Assembly (NCBI GenBank): GCA_947623955.1
Contig: CANQIP010000001.1
Span: forward strand, 124,001 to 188,000
DNA: 64,000 nt
Origin: an uncultured Clostridia bacterium
Lineage (GTDB): Bacteria > Bacillota > Clostridia > UBA1381
Direction of reading: 5' to 3'
Shown here in pieces: positions 52,560 through 62,250 of the stretch. The translations under genes and the position numbers were made by a program. The first letter of the stretch is position 1; every line of letters begins with the position of its first letter. Under the pieces are notes generated by a model. That model did not search any database. It was not told the origin of the DNA and saw nothing but the letters and a program-made list of their open reading frames with translations.

Positions 52560-55121
52560 TTATTTCATCTGTGATATAATTTTAAGTATTTCCTTTTTCG
52601 CGTCTTTTACCTCTTTCAAAAATTCGTTCGCGCTGACGCGCACCGCGCCGCCCGAAAAAATAATTATCTGTTCCACTCCGTCCGACGTTGCCACGCGCAC
52701 GCGGTGTTTTTTGCCGAGCTCACGCGTGACCTTTTCTATATACATATCGGCTGTTTCAGCCTCTTTTGTGTACACGACGTTTATGTTGTTTACCTTCTCG
52801 ACGCTCCCCGTGTTTCCCTTCACCTTGTACGCGTCAAAAACGAGTATCACCTCGCATCGGCTGTAGCCCTTGTAGTTGCAGAGTATGTCGATAAGCCTGT
52901 CGCGCGCCGTTTCAAGGCTGACCTTTGCAAGCTCACGAAGTTCCTCCCACGCGAAAATAATGTTGTAGCCGTCCACGAGCAGGTACTCGGGGCCTTTCGG
53001 CATCGGACGAGCCTTGAATTTCTTTTCCTTCGGCACGGCTTTTCTGACCGTCTGCGTCTGCTCCGTCCTGCGCGTGATCTGACCGTATGTGCGCTCGAAT
53101 ATCCGCATAAGCTCGCTGTCGCTTACCGCCTCGCGCACGTATCTCTCCGCCTTCTCGTCGGGCGTTTCTTCCTCGCCGTCGCCTTCTTCAAGGCTTATAA
53201 GTTCGGTGTGCGCGCGGTCGTAGACCTCGTTCCACGGCACGACGTAGCCCGCGCCGTGCGAGCAGAATACCGAGTCCGCGCTGTTTTCAAGGTCGCCGTC
53301 CGCGTCGTAACCGATTTGCGTTATTACCTCGTCGGCATTTTGACACATCTCGTAGCCGCTTAAAATACAGTTGAGCCGTCCGCGTCCGCCCGTGTATGCG
53401 GCAACGTCTCTCGCGTAGCCGCGCATACCCGCAACGGGCGCGCTGCCCGTTATAAGCGCCGTTTCGCCGCGCGTTTCGGGCGCGGCAAAGCTGCCGCCCA
53501 TGTTCTGTATATCGGTCATCGCGCGTCCGACGCTCTCCGTCGGCACTTCGAGCCGAAACTCGTAATACGGTTCGAGCAGCACGCTTTGCGCCATTCGGAG
53601 TCCCTGACGTACTGCGCGGTAGGTAGCCTGTCTGAAATCGCCGCCCTCGGTGTGCTTTATATGCGCGCGCCCCGCGACGAGCGTTATTTTCATATCGGTA
53701 ACGGGCGAACCCGTAAGTACGCCTATATGCTCCTTTTCCCTTAAATGCGTCAGTATGAGACGCTGCCAGTTGCGGTCAAGCTCGTCGGTCGGACAAACGG
53801 TGTCGAACGTGAGACCGCTGCCGCGCTCGGACGGTTCGAGCAAAAGCTGTACCTCCGCGTAGTGGCGCAGCGGCTCGTAATGCCCCACGCCCACGGACGG
53901 CGCGGCTATCGTCTCCTTGTACGCGATAGAACCCTGCGTGAACGTCACGTCAAACCCGAACCTGTCGCGTATCACACGCGTAAGCACTTCAAGCTGCACC
54001 TCGCCCATGACGTTTACGTGTATTTCGCGCAGCTGCTCGTTCCATATGATTTTAAGCTGCGGATCCTCCTCGGTTAAACGACTTAATTCCGTCACGGCGG
54101 TATGCTCGTCAACACCGTCGGGCAGCTCCATTTTGTACGTCAGGACGCTTTCCAGCACTGCTCTTTTCGCGTCGGGTCTGTTGCCTATGCCCTCGCCGGG
54201 GTACGTTTCGGTAAGCCCCGTCACGGCGCAGACCGTACCCGCCTCCGCCGCGTCCACAGCCGTGTACTTTTCGCCCGAGTAAACGCGTATCTGATTTACC
54301 TTCTCGCGCCACTCGTTTTTGCCGCTGCCCGTCAGCTCGTCCTTTACTTTGAGTGTGCCGCCCGTTATCTTCATATGCGTCAGCCGCGTACCGTTTTCCT
54401 CCGTTATCTTGTACACCTGCGCGCCGAAAATATCGTCGTATATCACGCGCCGCGAGTAAAACGAAAAGCCGTCCATAAACTCCTTTACGCCCGTCATTTT
54501 AAGCGCCGAACCAAAGTAGCACGGGAACACGGCGCGTCTTGCTATCGCGTTGCGCACGTCGCCCGCTTTAAGCGAGCCGCTTTCGAGGTAAGAGTTCATC
54601 AGCATTTCGTCGCACATCGAGAGCTCGTCCATCGTTTCGTCCGTGTCTATGCCGTTTGTGAAATCTACGCATCCGTCGCCGAAACGGTATTTAAGCTCGC
54701 TCATAACCGCGTCCTTGTCGGACGGCAAGTCCATTTTGTTCACGAAAATAAAGACCGGCACGTCGTAACGCTCCAAAAGCCGCCACAGCGTTTCGGTGTG
54801 GTTCTGAACGCCGTCGGTGCCGCTTATCACAAGCACGGCGTAATCGAGCACACTTAAAACACGCTCCATCTCGGTCGAAAAATCGACGTGTCCGGGCGTG
54901 TCGAGAAGCGTAAACTCCACGTCTCCGTAGCGCAGTATCGCCTGCTTTGAAAATATTGTAATGCCGCGCTCGCGCTCTATCTCGTTCGTGTCGAGGAACG
55001 CGTCGCCGTGATCCACGCGCCCGAGACTCCTGAGCGCGCCCGACGCGTACAGCATCGCCTCCGTCAGCGTCGTTTTGCCCGAATCGACGTGCGCGAGTAT
55101 TCCTATCACAAGTTTGTTCAT
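52560..55121 (-). CDS. TetM-like ribosomal GTPase fused to a YacP/Rae1-like NYN nuclease
   Basis: 853 residues. G motifs AHVDSGKTTL (10-19), DTPGHVDF and NKMD, then elongation factor-like domains II-V as in TetM/TetO ribosome protection proteins. After an acidic hinge (EEGDGEEETPDEKAE) and helix, the last 165 residues are an NYN/PIN-type domain: YLLVDGYNIIFAWEEL, CEVILVFDAYKVKGN, YTKEAETADMYIE, VRVATSDGVEQ. These match YacP/Rae1, an endonuclease cutting mRNA in the ribosomal A site. Both halves target the same ribosome region, so the fusion is functionally coherent. Drug resistance itself is not shown. Confidence 0.88.
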   Translation of the reverse strand: MNKLVIGILAHVDSGKTTLTEAMLYASGALRSLGRVDHGDAFLDTNEIERERGITIFSKQAILRYGDVEFTLLDTPGHVDFSTEMERVLSVLDYAVLVISGTDGVQNHTETLWRLLERYDVPVFIFVNKMDLPSDKDAVMSELKYRFGDGCVDFTNGIDTDETMDELSMCDEMLMNSYLESGSLKAGDVRNAIARRAVFPCYFGSALKMTGVKEFMDGFSFYSRRVIYDDIFGAQVYKITEENGTRLTHMKITGGTLKVKDELTGSGKNEWREKVNQIRVYSGEKYTAVDAAEAGTVCAVTGLTETYPGEGIGNRPDAKRAVLESVLTYKMELPDGVDEHTAVTELSRLTEEDPQLKIIWNEQLREIHVNVMGEVQLEVLTRVIRDRFGFDVTFTQGSIAYKETIAAPSVGVGHYEPLRHYAEVQLLLEPSERGSGLTFDTVCPTDELDRNWQRLILTHLREKEHIGVLTGSPVTDMKITLVAGRAHIKHTEGGDFRQATYRAVRQGLRMAQSVLLEPYYEFRLEVPTESVGRAMTDIQNMGGSFAAPETRGETALITGSAPVAGMRGYARDVAAYTGGRGRLNCILSGYEMCQNADEVITQIGYDADGDLENSADSVFCSHGAGYVVPWNEVYDRAHTELISLEEGDGEEETPDEKAERYVREAVSDSELMRIFERTYGQITRRTEQTQTVRKAVPKEKKFKARPMPKGPEYLLVDGYNIIFAWEELRELAKVSLETARDRLIDILCNYKGYSRCEVILVFDAYKVKGNTGSVEKVNNINVVYTKEAETADMYIEKVTRELGKKHRVRVATSDGVEQIIIFSGGAVRVSANEFLKEVKDAKKEILKIISQMK

Positions 55122-55166
55122 ATCCGTTCTTCCGTTCGTTTAATTCGTATCACAGCCGCGCACAGA

Positions 55167-55667
55167 CTAAAACTCTACGCCCTCTCTCGCGGCTGTACCA
55201 TTGTCGTAGGGATGCTTTATCTTCATTATTTCCGATACGTAGTCGGCTTTTTCGATATACTCCTTAGGCGCATCGCGTCCCGTCATTACAAGTTCTCCGC
55301 CGTATGTGTCCGATATTTTCTGTACAGCCTTACCGTCGGCAAGACCGAGCGCGAGCGCGGCGAATATCTCGTCAAGCACAATCATATCGTACTCCGACAT
55401 ATGCTCCGATACAAAGCACAGGATTTTATTATGACATTTCGTAATGTCACGTTTGTCCGCGTCCGTCATGGAGTTGAAAAATCCATAATCCCTGTCGCAG
55501 CGCAGCACCGTCACGTTTAACCTTTCAAGCGAGACCGTTTCACCCGTCGGCGAACCCTTTAAAAACTGCGCGAAAAGTACTTTCCTGCCGTGACCCGCCA
55601 TACGCGCAGCCATTCCCGCGGCGGCGGTCGTCTTGCCCTTGCCGCCGCCGGTGTAAATATGTATCAT
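55167..55667 (-). CDS. cobA: Cob(I)yrinic acid a,c-diamide adenosyltransferase (CobA type)
   Basis: 166 residues: MIHIYTGGGKGKTTAAAGMA with a P-loop, FAQFLKGSPTGE, MIVLDEIFAALALGL, VMTGRDAP. It transfers the adenosyl group of ATP to reduced corrinoids. Three bases separate its start region from the cobS gene, which lies upstream in the same unit. Slightly short compared with many relatives but with all motifs. Confidence 0.93.
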   Translation of the reverse strand: MIHIYTGGGKGKTTAAAGMAARMAGHGRKVLFAQFLKGSPTGETVSLERLNVTVLRCDRDYGFFNSMTDADKRDITKCHNKILCFVSEHMSEYDMIVLDEIFAALALGLADGKAVQKISDTYGGELVMTGRDAPKEYIEKADYVSEIMKIKHPYDNGTAAREGVEF

Positions 55668-55680
55668 AATCGTTCCTCCG

Positions 55681-56487
55681 TCATAACAGCAGCAGCACGG
55701 GCGACGGTATTACCGGCAGAAACGGCACAAGCTTGCCGCCGATTACGACCGCGATAACGGTCAAAAGCTCGCTCATCTGTATATAGTAACCGCACGTATC
55801 GTTCGTTATTCCGCCCATTTTTTTGGCGACGAAAAATTTGTAGTAAAGTATAAGCCCCGCCTGACACAGCATTACGAGAAAGCCTATATATGCGCTCAAA
55901 AGCACCATTACCGCGGCGCATACCGCTGTTGTGAACACGGAAACGAACACGGTCACGGCTTTGTTGGAATTTGACGCTACCTCGTAAAGTATGCCGCTGT
56001 TTTTCGCGCCGCGCATAAGCGACATTTCAAGCGCGCACAGCGACCGCGACAGCACGAAACCGAGCGCGATCATTCCCGCCTCGCCGTATATGGAAACCTC
56101 GTTCAAAAAGCCGAAATACAGAATGTAGTAAACTATCGCCGTCACTATACTGAACGCTCCGACGTGCGGGTCTTTAAGCATTTCGAGCATTTTCTGTTTT
56201 GTGCCGTGGGAGGACAGCGCGTCGTTTGTTTCAAGGTAGCCGCAGGCGTGTATACCGCCCGTCATAAGCACCGACAGTACAGCCGCGCCCGCCGAAAAGC
56301 ACGCGTGGTCTATCCCGATGTGCAAACACACGTGAAACCACAGCATAAAAACCGCGCCGACAGCCGCCCCGACAATCGGCAGAAAGCACAGCATATAACG
56401 CATATTTTTCTTGTTCGGGTACACCCGAATCATGGGTATTCTCGAATATGTCGAGAACGCTAGACAAAGCGATTTCAGTACGTGCAT
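55681..56487 (-). CDS. cobS: Adenosylcobinamide-GDP ribazoletransferase, with altered active-site motif
   Basis: 268 residues, polytopic membrane protein of the CobS family: STYSRIPM start, LPIVGAAVGAVFM, then TGGIHACGYLETNDALSSHGTKQKMLEMLKDPHVGAFSI. The usual motif reads H-x-D-G-x-x-D-T-x-D-A; here the first Asp is Cys and the second Glu. This motif binds metal and nucleotide, so activity may be reduced or changed. It joins ribazole to adenosyl-GDP-cobinamide at the membrane. Coupled with cobA. GGAGG site. Confidence 0.9.
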   Translation of the reverse strand: MHVLKSLCLAFSTYSRIPMIRVYPNKKNMRYMLCFLPIVGAAVGAVFMLWFHVCLHIGIDHACFSAGAAVLSVLMTGGIHACGYLETNDALSSHGTKQKMLEMLKDPHVGAFSIVTAIVYYILYFGFLNEVSIYGEAGMIALGFVLSRSLCALEMSLMRGAKNSGILYEVASNSNKAVTVFVSVFTTAVCAAVMVLLSAYIGFLVMLCQAGLILYYKFFVAKKMGGITNDTCGYYIQMSELLTVIAVVIGGKLVPFLPVIPSPVLLLL

Positions 56488-56624
56488 TGTTTTACCTCCG
56501 AATTTATCTTACATATACGCCGCACTTTTTATCATAATTCGGCGTAAATCGTTTTTTCGCTTGCAATTATATACTTATTATAGTATAATTTATTGGTAAA
56601 ATCAACTAAATCGGGAGAAAATAA

Positions 56625-58244
56625 ATGATAAACGTAACAAATCTGAGCCTGAACTTCAGCGGGCAGAACCTTTTTTCGGACGTAAACCTCAAATTCACGC
56701 CGGGCAACTGCTACGGCGTAATCGGCGCGAACGGCGCGGGTAAGTCCACATTCCTTAAAATCCTGTCGGGCGAGCTTGACTCGACGACGGGCGAGGTGAC
56801 TATCGACCCCAACTGCCGTATGTCGGTGCTCAAACAAGACCATTTCGCGTTCGACGAATACACCGTTCTCGACACGATTATAATGGGCGACAAAAAGCTG
56901 TACGATATAATGAAGGAGAAGGACGCTCTGTACATGAAGGAGGATTTCTCCGACGAGGACGGTCTGAGAGCAGCCGACCTTGAGGCGGAATTTGCCGAAA
57001 TGGACGGCTGGGAGGCGGAGTCGAACGCGTCAAAGCTGTTGCAGGGTCTCGGTCTTGACGAGAGCACGCTTTACAAAACAATGTCGGAGCTTGACGGTAA
57101 CGAAAAGGTCAAGGCTCTGCTCGCGCAGGCGCTTTTCGGCAACCCCGACATACTCCTCATGGACGAGCCTACGAACGGTCTTGATTTACAGGCGATAGAG
57201 TGGCTCGAAAATTTCCTGCTCGACTACGAGGGTACGGTCATCGTCGTGTCGCACGACAGATATTTCCTTAACGTCGTATGCACGCACATCGTCGATATAG
57301 ATTATTCCAAGGTCAAGATGTACGTCGGAAACTACGAGTTCTGGTACGAGTCGAGCCAGATGGTTCAGGCTCTCATAAAGCAGCAGAACAAGAAGGCGGA
57401 GGAAAAAATAAAGGAGCTGCAAAACTTTATACAGCGTTTCTCGGCGAACAAGTCGAAATCAAAGCAGGCGACGAGCCGCAAAAAGATGCTCGACAAGCTG
57501 ACCGTTGAGGAAATGCCCGCGTCGTCGCGGCGTTACCCGTTCGTCGGTTTTGATATGGACAGGGAGGCGGGACGCGATTTGCTCACGGTGAGCGATGTGT
57601 CAAAGACAATAAACGGCGAGACGCTTTTAAAGGACGTTTCGTTCACGATGAACCACGATGACAAGATAGCGGTAATCGGTGAGAACGAGCTTGCCGTAAC
57701 GGCTCTTCTGCAAATACTCGCGGGCGAGGAAGAACCCGACGCGGGAACGGTCAAGTGGGGCGTGAGCACATCGCAGAGCTATTTCCCGAAGGACAACTCG
57801 AAATATTTCGACGGCTGCACGCTTAACCTCGTAGACTGGCTGCGCCGGTACAGCGCGGAGGGCTTTGAAACGCAGAACGAAAGCTATATACGCGGATTTC
57901 TCGGCAGAATGTTATTCTCCGGCGACGACGTGTTTAAGCCCGTAAATGTGCTGTCGGGCGGTGAAAAGGTGAGATGTATGCTGTCGCGCATGATGCTGTA
58001 CGGCTCGAACGTGCTTATCCTCGACCAGCCGACGAACCACCTCGATTTGGAGTCGATAACGGCTGTGAACAATGGTCTTAAAGCATTCAAGGGCAACGTA
58101 ATATTCGCGTCGCACGACCACGAGTTTGTGAACACCGTAGCGAACAGGATAATCGACATCAAAGCGGACGGAACGATCGTTGACAGAATGTGTACGTTTG
58201 ACGAGTATATTGAAATGATGAGGGAGAAACAAAATGAAGTTTGA
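56625..58244 (+). CDS. ABC-F ATPase (YkpA/YbiT group) with one degenerate ATP site
   Basis: 539 residues, two ATPase domains, no membrane part. Domain 1: Walker A GANGAGKST, signature SELDGNEKVK (changed from LSGGE), Walker B LLMDEPTN. A linker (about 240-300, KQQNKKAEEKIKELQNFIQRF) follows. Domain 2: Walker A position GENELAVTAL (no GKS/T), signature LSGGEKVR, Walker B LILDQPTN. ABC-F proteins act at the ribosomal E site to rescue stalled translation. The pairing leaves one intact and one double-degenerate ATP site. GGGAG site. Confidence 0.92.
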   Translation: MINVTNLSLNFSGQNLFSDVNLKFTPGNCYGVIGANGAGKSTFLKILSGELDSTTGEVTIDPNCRMSVLKQDHFAFDEYTVLDTIIMGDKKLYDIMKEKDALYMKEDFSDEDGLRAADLEAEFAEMDGWEAESNASKLLQGLGLDESTLYKTMSELDGNEKVKALLAQALFGNPDILLMDEPTNGLDLQAIEWLENFLLDYEGTVIVVSHDRYFLNVVCTHIVDIDYSKVKMYVGNYEFWYESSQMVQALIKQQNKKAEEKIKELQNFIQRFSANKSKSKQATSRKKMLDKLTVEEMPASSRRYPFVGFDMDREAGRDLLTVSDVSKTINGETLLKDVSFTMNHDDKIAVIGENELAVTALLQILAGEEEPDAGTVKWGVSTSQSYFPKDNSKYFDGCTLNLVDWLRRYSAEGFETQNESYIRGFLGRMLFSGDDVFKPVNVLSGGEKVRCMLSRMMLYGSNVLILDQPTNHLDLESITAVNNGLKAFKGNVIFASHDHEFVNTVANRIIDIKADGTIVDRMCTFDEYIEMMREKQNEV

Positions 58245-58902
58245 GAATACCGAGGTTTACGGTTTTACGCGGGCGATGCGCGGTATGAGGAACCCGCTTG
58301 AATCGTGGAAAAAGAACGACACGGTTGAAGAAAACGGATGCGTCGTGATAGGCGAAAACGACTTGGGGCTCGCGCAGCGGCTCATACGGTCGGGCAGCGA
58401 GCACCGCAAGTTTATGCGCCAGATTTTCGTGTCGGTCGATATAACGGGACCCCTGTACTGGTGGAAGGAGTTTGACACGTACAAGGTCGGAACGGTCGCG
58501 AACAGCACGTCCACGATGCACAAGCTATCGTCCACGCCGATAACGCGCGAATGCTTTGAGATCGACGATTACGCGCCCGACCTCGATTACGGCGGCGTAA
58601 GGCTCGGCGACGTTATAGACAAGCATATCGAATTTTTGGAAAGTATGCGCGTAAAGTACCTTGAAACGAAGGATAAGGCGTACTGGAAGGAGCTTATACG
58701 CTGGCTGCCGTCGTCGTGGCAGCAGACGCGGACGGTAACGATGTCTTACGAAAACCTGCTCGCTATGTGCTCCAAAGGACAGCGGCGTTTCCACAAGCTG
58801 ACGGAGTGGTCGAAAGCGTTCATAGACTGGGCGCGGTCGCTCCCCTACGCGCAGGAGCTTATATTTATAGACGAGGTAGAACAGAATGATAGCAATAGTT
58901 GA
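58234..58902 (+). CDS. Conserved clostridial protein, homologue of phage gene at 13585
   Basis: 222 residues: EVYGFTRAMRGMRNPLESW, IGENDLGLAQRLIRSGSEHRKFMRQIFVSVDITGPLYWWKEFDTYKVGT, VANSTSTMHKL, KDKAYWKELIRWLPSSWQQTRTVTMSYENL. Clearly homologous to the phage protein, with which it shares the longest runs around the YWWKEFDTYK core. A weak likeness to ThyX in the order of H, R, Y and S residues is noted but the ThyX motif is missing. It overlaps the ABC-F gene by 11 bases and hisH by 17, so the genes are co-translated. Confidence 0.7.
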   Translation: MKFENTEVYGFTRAMRGMRNPLESWKKNDTVEENGCVVIGENDLGLAQRLIRSGSEHRKFMRQIFVSVDITGPLYWWKEFDTYKVGTVANSTSTMHKLSSTPITRECFEIDDYAPDLDYGGVRLGDVIDKHIEFLESMRVKYLETKDKAYWKELIRWLPSSWQQTRTVTMSYENLLAMCSKGQRRFHKLTEWSKAFIDWARSLPYAQELIFIDEVEQNDSNS

Positions 58903-59488
58903 CTACGGCGCGGGTAATCTGCACAGCGTCAAAAACGCGCTCGATTTTATAGGCGCGAAAAGCGTTGTCACAAGCAGCGCGGACGTTATCGCGGACGCGG
59001 ACAAGGTAATACTTCCGGGCGTGGGCGCGTTCGGCGACGCTATGGCAAGGCTTAACGAAAGCTCGCTCACAGAGCCGGTAAAACGCGCAATATCTGACGG
59101 TAAGCCGTTTCTCGGCATTTGTCTCGGACTGCATATGCTTTTCGAGGAAAGCGAGGAAAGCGTCGGAGCGAACGGGCTCGGCGTTTTCAAGGGTAAAATC
59201 GTCAAAATCCCCGACACGGGGCTTAAAATCCCACACATGGGCTGGAACAGCATTGACGTGGTAAAGAACAGCCGCATACTTAAAGGTATCGGCGTAGAGC
59301 CGTACGTTTACTTTGTACACTCGTATTACATCAAGCCCGAGGACGAGGGGATTGTGAGCGCGTACACGGAGTACGGCGCGCGTCTCGCGATCGCGGTCGA
59401 GAAAGATAATGTGTTCGCGACGCAGTTCCACCCCGAAAAAAGCGGCGACATCGGCATGACGATTTTAAAGAATTTTGTGAGCCTGTAA
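58886..59488 (+). CDS. hisH: Imidazole glycerol phosphate synthase, glutaminase subunit
   Basis: 200 residues: [29 protein letters not shown], the nucleophile [18 protein letters not shown], and the His/Glu pair in [10 protein letters not shown]. Complete class I glutaminase that feeds ammonia to HisF in histidine synthesis. It overlaps the upstream unknown gene; hisF follows after 9 bases. Only hisH and hisF of the pathway are in the window. Confidence 0.96.
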   Translation: MIAIVDYGAGNLHSVKNALDFIGAKSVVTSSADVIADADKVILPGVGAFGDAMARLNESSLTEPVKRAISDGKPFLGICLGLHMLFEESEESVGANGLGVFKGKIVKIPDTGLKIPHMGWNSIDVVKNSRILKGIGVEPYVYFVHSYYIKPEDEGIVSAYTEYGARLAIAVEKDNVFATQFHPEKSGDIGMTILKNFVSL

Positions 59489-59497
59489 GGAGTAAAT

Positions 59498-60256
59498 ATG
59501 TACGCTAAAAGAATAATCCCCTGTCTCGACGTAAAAAACGGCAGGGTCGTAAAGGGAGTTAATTTCGTAAATCTGACTGACGCGGGCGACCCTGTGGAGT
59601 GCGCGAAGGTGTACAACAAGGCCGGCGCGGACGAGCTTGTGTTCCTCGATATAACCGCGTCGTCCGACGCGAGAGACACGGTTGAGGATATGGTTCGCGC
59701 GGTGGCGCGGGAGGTGTTTATCCCGTTCACGGTCGGCGGCGGTATACGAACGGTCGAGGATTTCCGCAAAATACTCAACGCCGGGGCGGACAAGGTATCG
59801 GTAAACAGTTCCGCGCTCAAACGTCCCGAGCTTATCAGCGAGGCGGCGGAGCGTTTCGGCAGTCAGTGCGTCGTGTGCGCGATCGACGCGAAAAGAAACG
59901 GTAAAGGCGGCTGGGACGCGTACCTCAACGGCGGACGCGTCAACACCGGCATAGACGCTCTTTGGTGGGCGAAACGCGCTGAGGAACTCGGCGCGGGCGA
60001 GATACTTTTAACTAGCATGGACTGCGACGGCACGAAGGCGGGTTACGACGTGGAGCTTACGCGAGCCGTGAGCGAGAACGCGAAAATCCCCGTCATAGCG
60101 TCGGGCGGCGCGGGAACGTTGGAGCATTTCCTCGACGTGCTGCGCGAAGGCAAGGCGGACGCGGTGCTTGCGGCGAGTTTGTTCCACTTCCGCGAGATTG
60201 AAATATCGGATTTGAAAAAATATTTAAAGGATAACGGGGAGAGTGTGAGATTATGA
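59498..60256 (+). CDS. hisF: Imidazole glycerol phosphate synthase, cyclase subunit
   Basis: 252 residues of (beta-alpha)8 barrel: [20 protein letters not shown] with the catalytic Asp, [49 protein letters not shown] with the second Asp, [12 protein letters not shown]. Forms a complex with HisH. GGAG site. Its stop overlaps the next start. Confidence 0.97.
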   Translation: MYAKRIIPCLDVKNGRVVKGVNFVNLTDAGDPVECAKVYNKAGADELVFLDITASSDARDTVEDMVRAVAREVFIPFTVGGGIRTVEDFRKILNAGADKVSVNSSALKRPELISEAAERFGSQCVVCAIDAKRNGKGGWDAYLNGGRVNTGIDALWWAKRAEELGAGEILLTSMDCDGTKAGYDVELTRAVSENAKIPVIASGGAGTLEHFLDVLREGKADAVLAASLFHFREIEISDLKKYLKDNGESVRL

Positions 60257-60687
60257 GTAAGAAAAACAGAAGAAAGACGCTGCCGACGCGCAAGGAGACG
60301 CTGCCTCGCGCCGAGTTTAACACGTACGATTCAAAGGCGTACATTCTGGCGACGCTGATTATATTCCATATCGTTCCGCTTGTGTTTGTCGGGCTGACGT
60401 TCGCAATGAAACAGAACCTTATGAGCCTGTACACGCAGTTCGCGATTTACTTCAACAGCTCTCTGCTCGCAGTTATAGCGTTTCTCTACGGCATAAAGAA
60501 GGGCTTTAATTTAAAGCTGCCGTTTTTTATCAGCGTGATAGCAATTCTTTCGATCGTGTTCTACGTTGAGTATATGCCGAGCCGGGCGCTGCATATGCTG
60601 TTCGCGTTCGGGCTTGTGTACGTGCTGTTTTCGTTTATCGGCATACTCATAGGCGCGTATATAAAGCGCGTGTTTAAGATGGATTAA
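60253..60687 (+). CDS. Four-segment membrane protein of unknown function (144 aa)
   Basis: A basic start ([20 protein letters not shown]) leads to four hydrophobic segments ([74 protein letters not shown]). No family recognised. Its ATG overlaps the TGA of hisF by four bases, so it is translated with it. The gene is probably just part of the same transcript and not of histidine synthesis. Confidence 0.75.
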   Translation: MSKKNRRKTLPTRKETLPRAEFNTYDSKAYILATLIIFHIVPLVFVGLTFAMKQNLMSLYTQFAIYFNSSLLAVIAFLYGIKKGFNLKLPFFISVIAILSIVFYVEYMPSRALHMLFAFGLVYVLFSFIGILIGAYIKRVFKMD

Positions 60688-60700
60688 GGGGGCGCGTGTA

Positions 60701-61210
60701 ATGGAAAAGGCGTTATACAAAGCGGTTACGGAAATGAACCCGCAAATTTACAAGGATTTTTACAAGTTTTACTTCAAAAAACACTACCGCACCTTCAACA
60801 TTATATCAACGTGCATCTCCATAGCGGCGTTCGCGCTCACGGCGTACTTTTACGTTATGAATTTCGGTACAATGTGGATACTTATCGCGCTGTGGATCGC
60901 GATTGTGATGTTTATCTACCCGAGACTTGCGTACCGCCGTCCGAGCAAACGCGCGAGCAAGTCGCGGCAGACGACGCGTTTCCGTTTTTTCGACACTCAC
61001 GTTATCGAAAAGACGAACGGCGAGGAAACCGATTACAAGTACGCGGATTTACAGGAGGTCGTGGAGAGTAAAAAGTACATTTTCATTTTCCACGCCGAGG
61101 ACAGCGTGAGCATAGTCGTGAAAAGCGAGGTCGCCGATAACGGCGCGGAAAAGCTCGCGGTGCTGCTTAGATCAAACGTTACGAATTATAAAAAAACAAA
61201 TAAATTTTAA
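60701..61210 (+). CDS. YcxB-like membrane protein (169 aa)
   Basis: Two hydrophobic segments (FNIISTCISIAAFALTAYFYV; MWILIALWIAIVMFIYPRLAY) are followed by a cytoplasmic beta-rich domain: TRFRFFDTHVIEKTNGEETDYKYADLQEVVESKKYIFIFHAEDSVSIV. This is the YcxB-like C-terminal domain pattern. Function unknown. Last gene of the unit that starts with the ABC-F gene. Confidence 0.82.
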   Translation: MEKALYKAVTEMNPQIYKDFYKFYFKKHYRTFNIISTCISIAAFALTAYFYVMNFGTMWILIALWIAIVMFIYPRLAYRRPSKRASKSRQTTRFRFFDTHVIEKTNGEETDYKYADLQEVVESKKYIFIFHAEDSVSIVVKSEVADNGAEKLAVLLRSNVTNYKKTNKF

Positions 61211-61218
61211 ACGTATAC

Positions 61219-61256
61219 AAAAACCGATGCCTTTCGGCATCGGTTTTGTTTTTTTT
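61219..61256. terminator. Bidirectional terminator between the ycxB-like gene and jag
   Basis: AAAACCGATGCC-TTTC-GGCATCGGTTTT followed by GTTTTTTTT. Confidence 0.93.
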
Positions 61257-62250
61257 AAATTGTGTCGTCGCCGCTGTGGGCTTCAAAATATTCGTCGATA
61301 TTTTTGAATTCAGCCTTATGCGCGGGCGGTTTAAAGTCAGCCTTGTACGTGAGGGGTTCGGCGGGCTTGTCGTACGTTGTGATATAGCTCTCGCCCGTCT
61401 TTTCCGCTACCGGCTTGTCATGGTGCTGCGGTTTGCGTCTGTTTCCTCTCTTTTTGTAGCCGTCCTTCTTGTAGGGTTTGGAGTTTTTCGGCGCGATAAC
61501 AACCTTTCTGTACGGCTCCTGTCCGACGGAGAAGGTCGTCACGTCGGGGTGATTCTGCAAATTCGAGTGGATAACGCGTCTCTCATACGGGTTCATCGGC
61601 TCTAACGTGAACTTCTTGCCCGTGCGGGCAACCTTCGCCGCAAGGCGGTTTGACAATGCCAAAAGCGCGTCCGTGCGCTTTTCACGGTAGTTTTCGGTAT
61701 CTATCGAGACCTTGATATACTCCTCGTTACGCTGGTTTACAACGAGCGAGGTGAGGTACTGAATACTGTCGAGCGTGTCGCCGCGCTTGCCTATTACGAT
61801 ACCCATATTGTCTCCGGCGAGATTTACGGTAACGGTGTCGCCGTCAAAGCTTGCGTCCACCTTAACGTCAAGACCCATAGCCGCGAACATATCGTCGAGA
61901 AACTTCTTCGCGTCCGCGTCGGGAGAGCCGAGCGACTCGCGCGTAGGCTTGTTTCTCTTCGGTTCTCTCTTTGTCTCTCGTCTGACTTCTTTTTTAATTT
62001 CATTCTTTGCCGCAGGCTCAACCGGTTCATTGTAATCCTCAATTTCCGTTTCCTGCGCGCCCTTTACGGTGACTCTTACACGAGCGTCTCTCGAGCCTAT
62101 TCCGAGAAAGCCTCTCGAGCCTTCGTCCAAAATTTCTATTTCAGCGTCCTCACGCGATACGCCAAGTTCGGCAAGAGCGAGTTCAATCGCCTCGTTCTTA
62201 CTTTTTGCGCTTTTTTCCGTGGAGCTGTTTTTTCTCAGGAATGGTGACAA
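61255..62250 (-). CDS. jag: RNA-binding protein Jag/KhpB (SpoIIIJ-associated)
   Basis: 331 residues: Jag-N domain (KSKNEAIELALAELGVSREDAEIEILDEGSRGFLGIGSRDARV), a basic linker, a KH domain (VTVNLAGDNMGIVIGKRGDTLDSIQYLTSLVVN) and an R3H domain (EKRTDALLALSNRLAAKVARTGKKFTLEPMNPYERRVIHSNLQ), then an extra basic tail with low complexity. Known to bind RNA with KhpA and influence cell division and envelope. TTG start 62250 follows GGGGAGG inside the end of yidC. Confidence 0.93.
   Translation of the reverse strand: MSPFLRKNSSTEKSAKSKNEAIELALAELGVSREDAEIEILDEGSRGFLGIGSRDARVRVTVKGAQETEIEDYNEPVEPAAKNEIKKEVRRETKREPKRNKPTRESLGSPDADAKKFLDDMFAAMGLDVKVDASFDGDTVTVNLAGDNMGIVIGKRGDTLDSIQYLTSLVVNQRNEEYIKVSIDTENYREKRTDALLALSNRLAAKVARTGKKFTLEPMNPYERRVIHSNLQNHPDVTTFSVGQEPYRKVVIAPKNSKPYKKDGYKKRGNRRKPQHHDKPVAEKTGESYITTYDKPAEPLTYKADFKPPAHKAEFKNIDEYFEAHSGDDTI

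Noticed and set aside
52560-55121. Plain tetracycline resistance gene
   Set aside because: The C-terminal NYN nuclease domain and chromosomal setting argue for a housekeeping translation role; no mobile element surrounds it.
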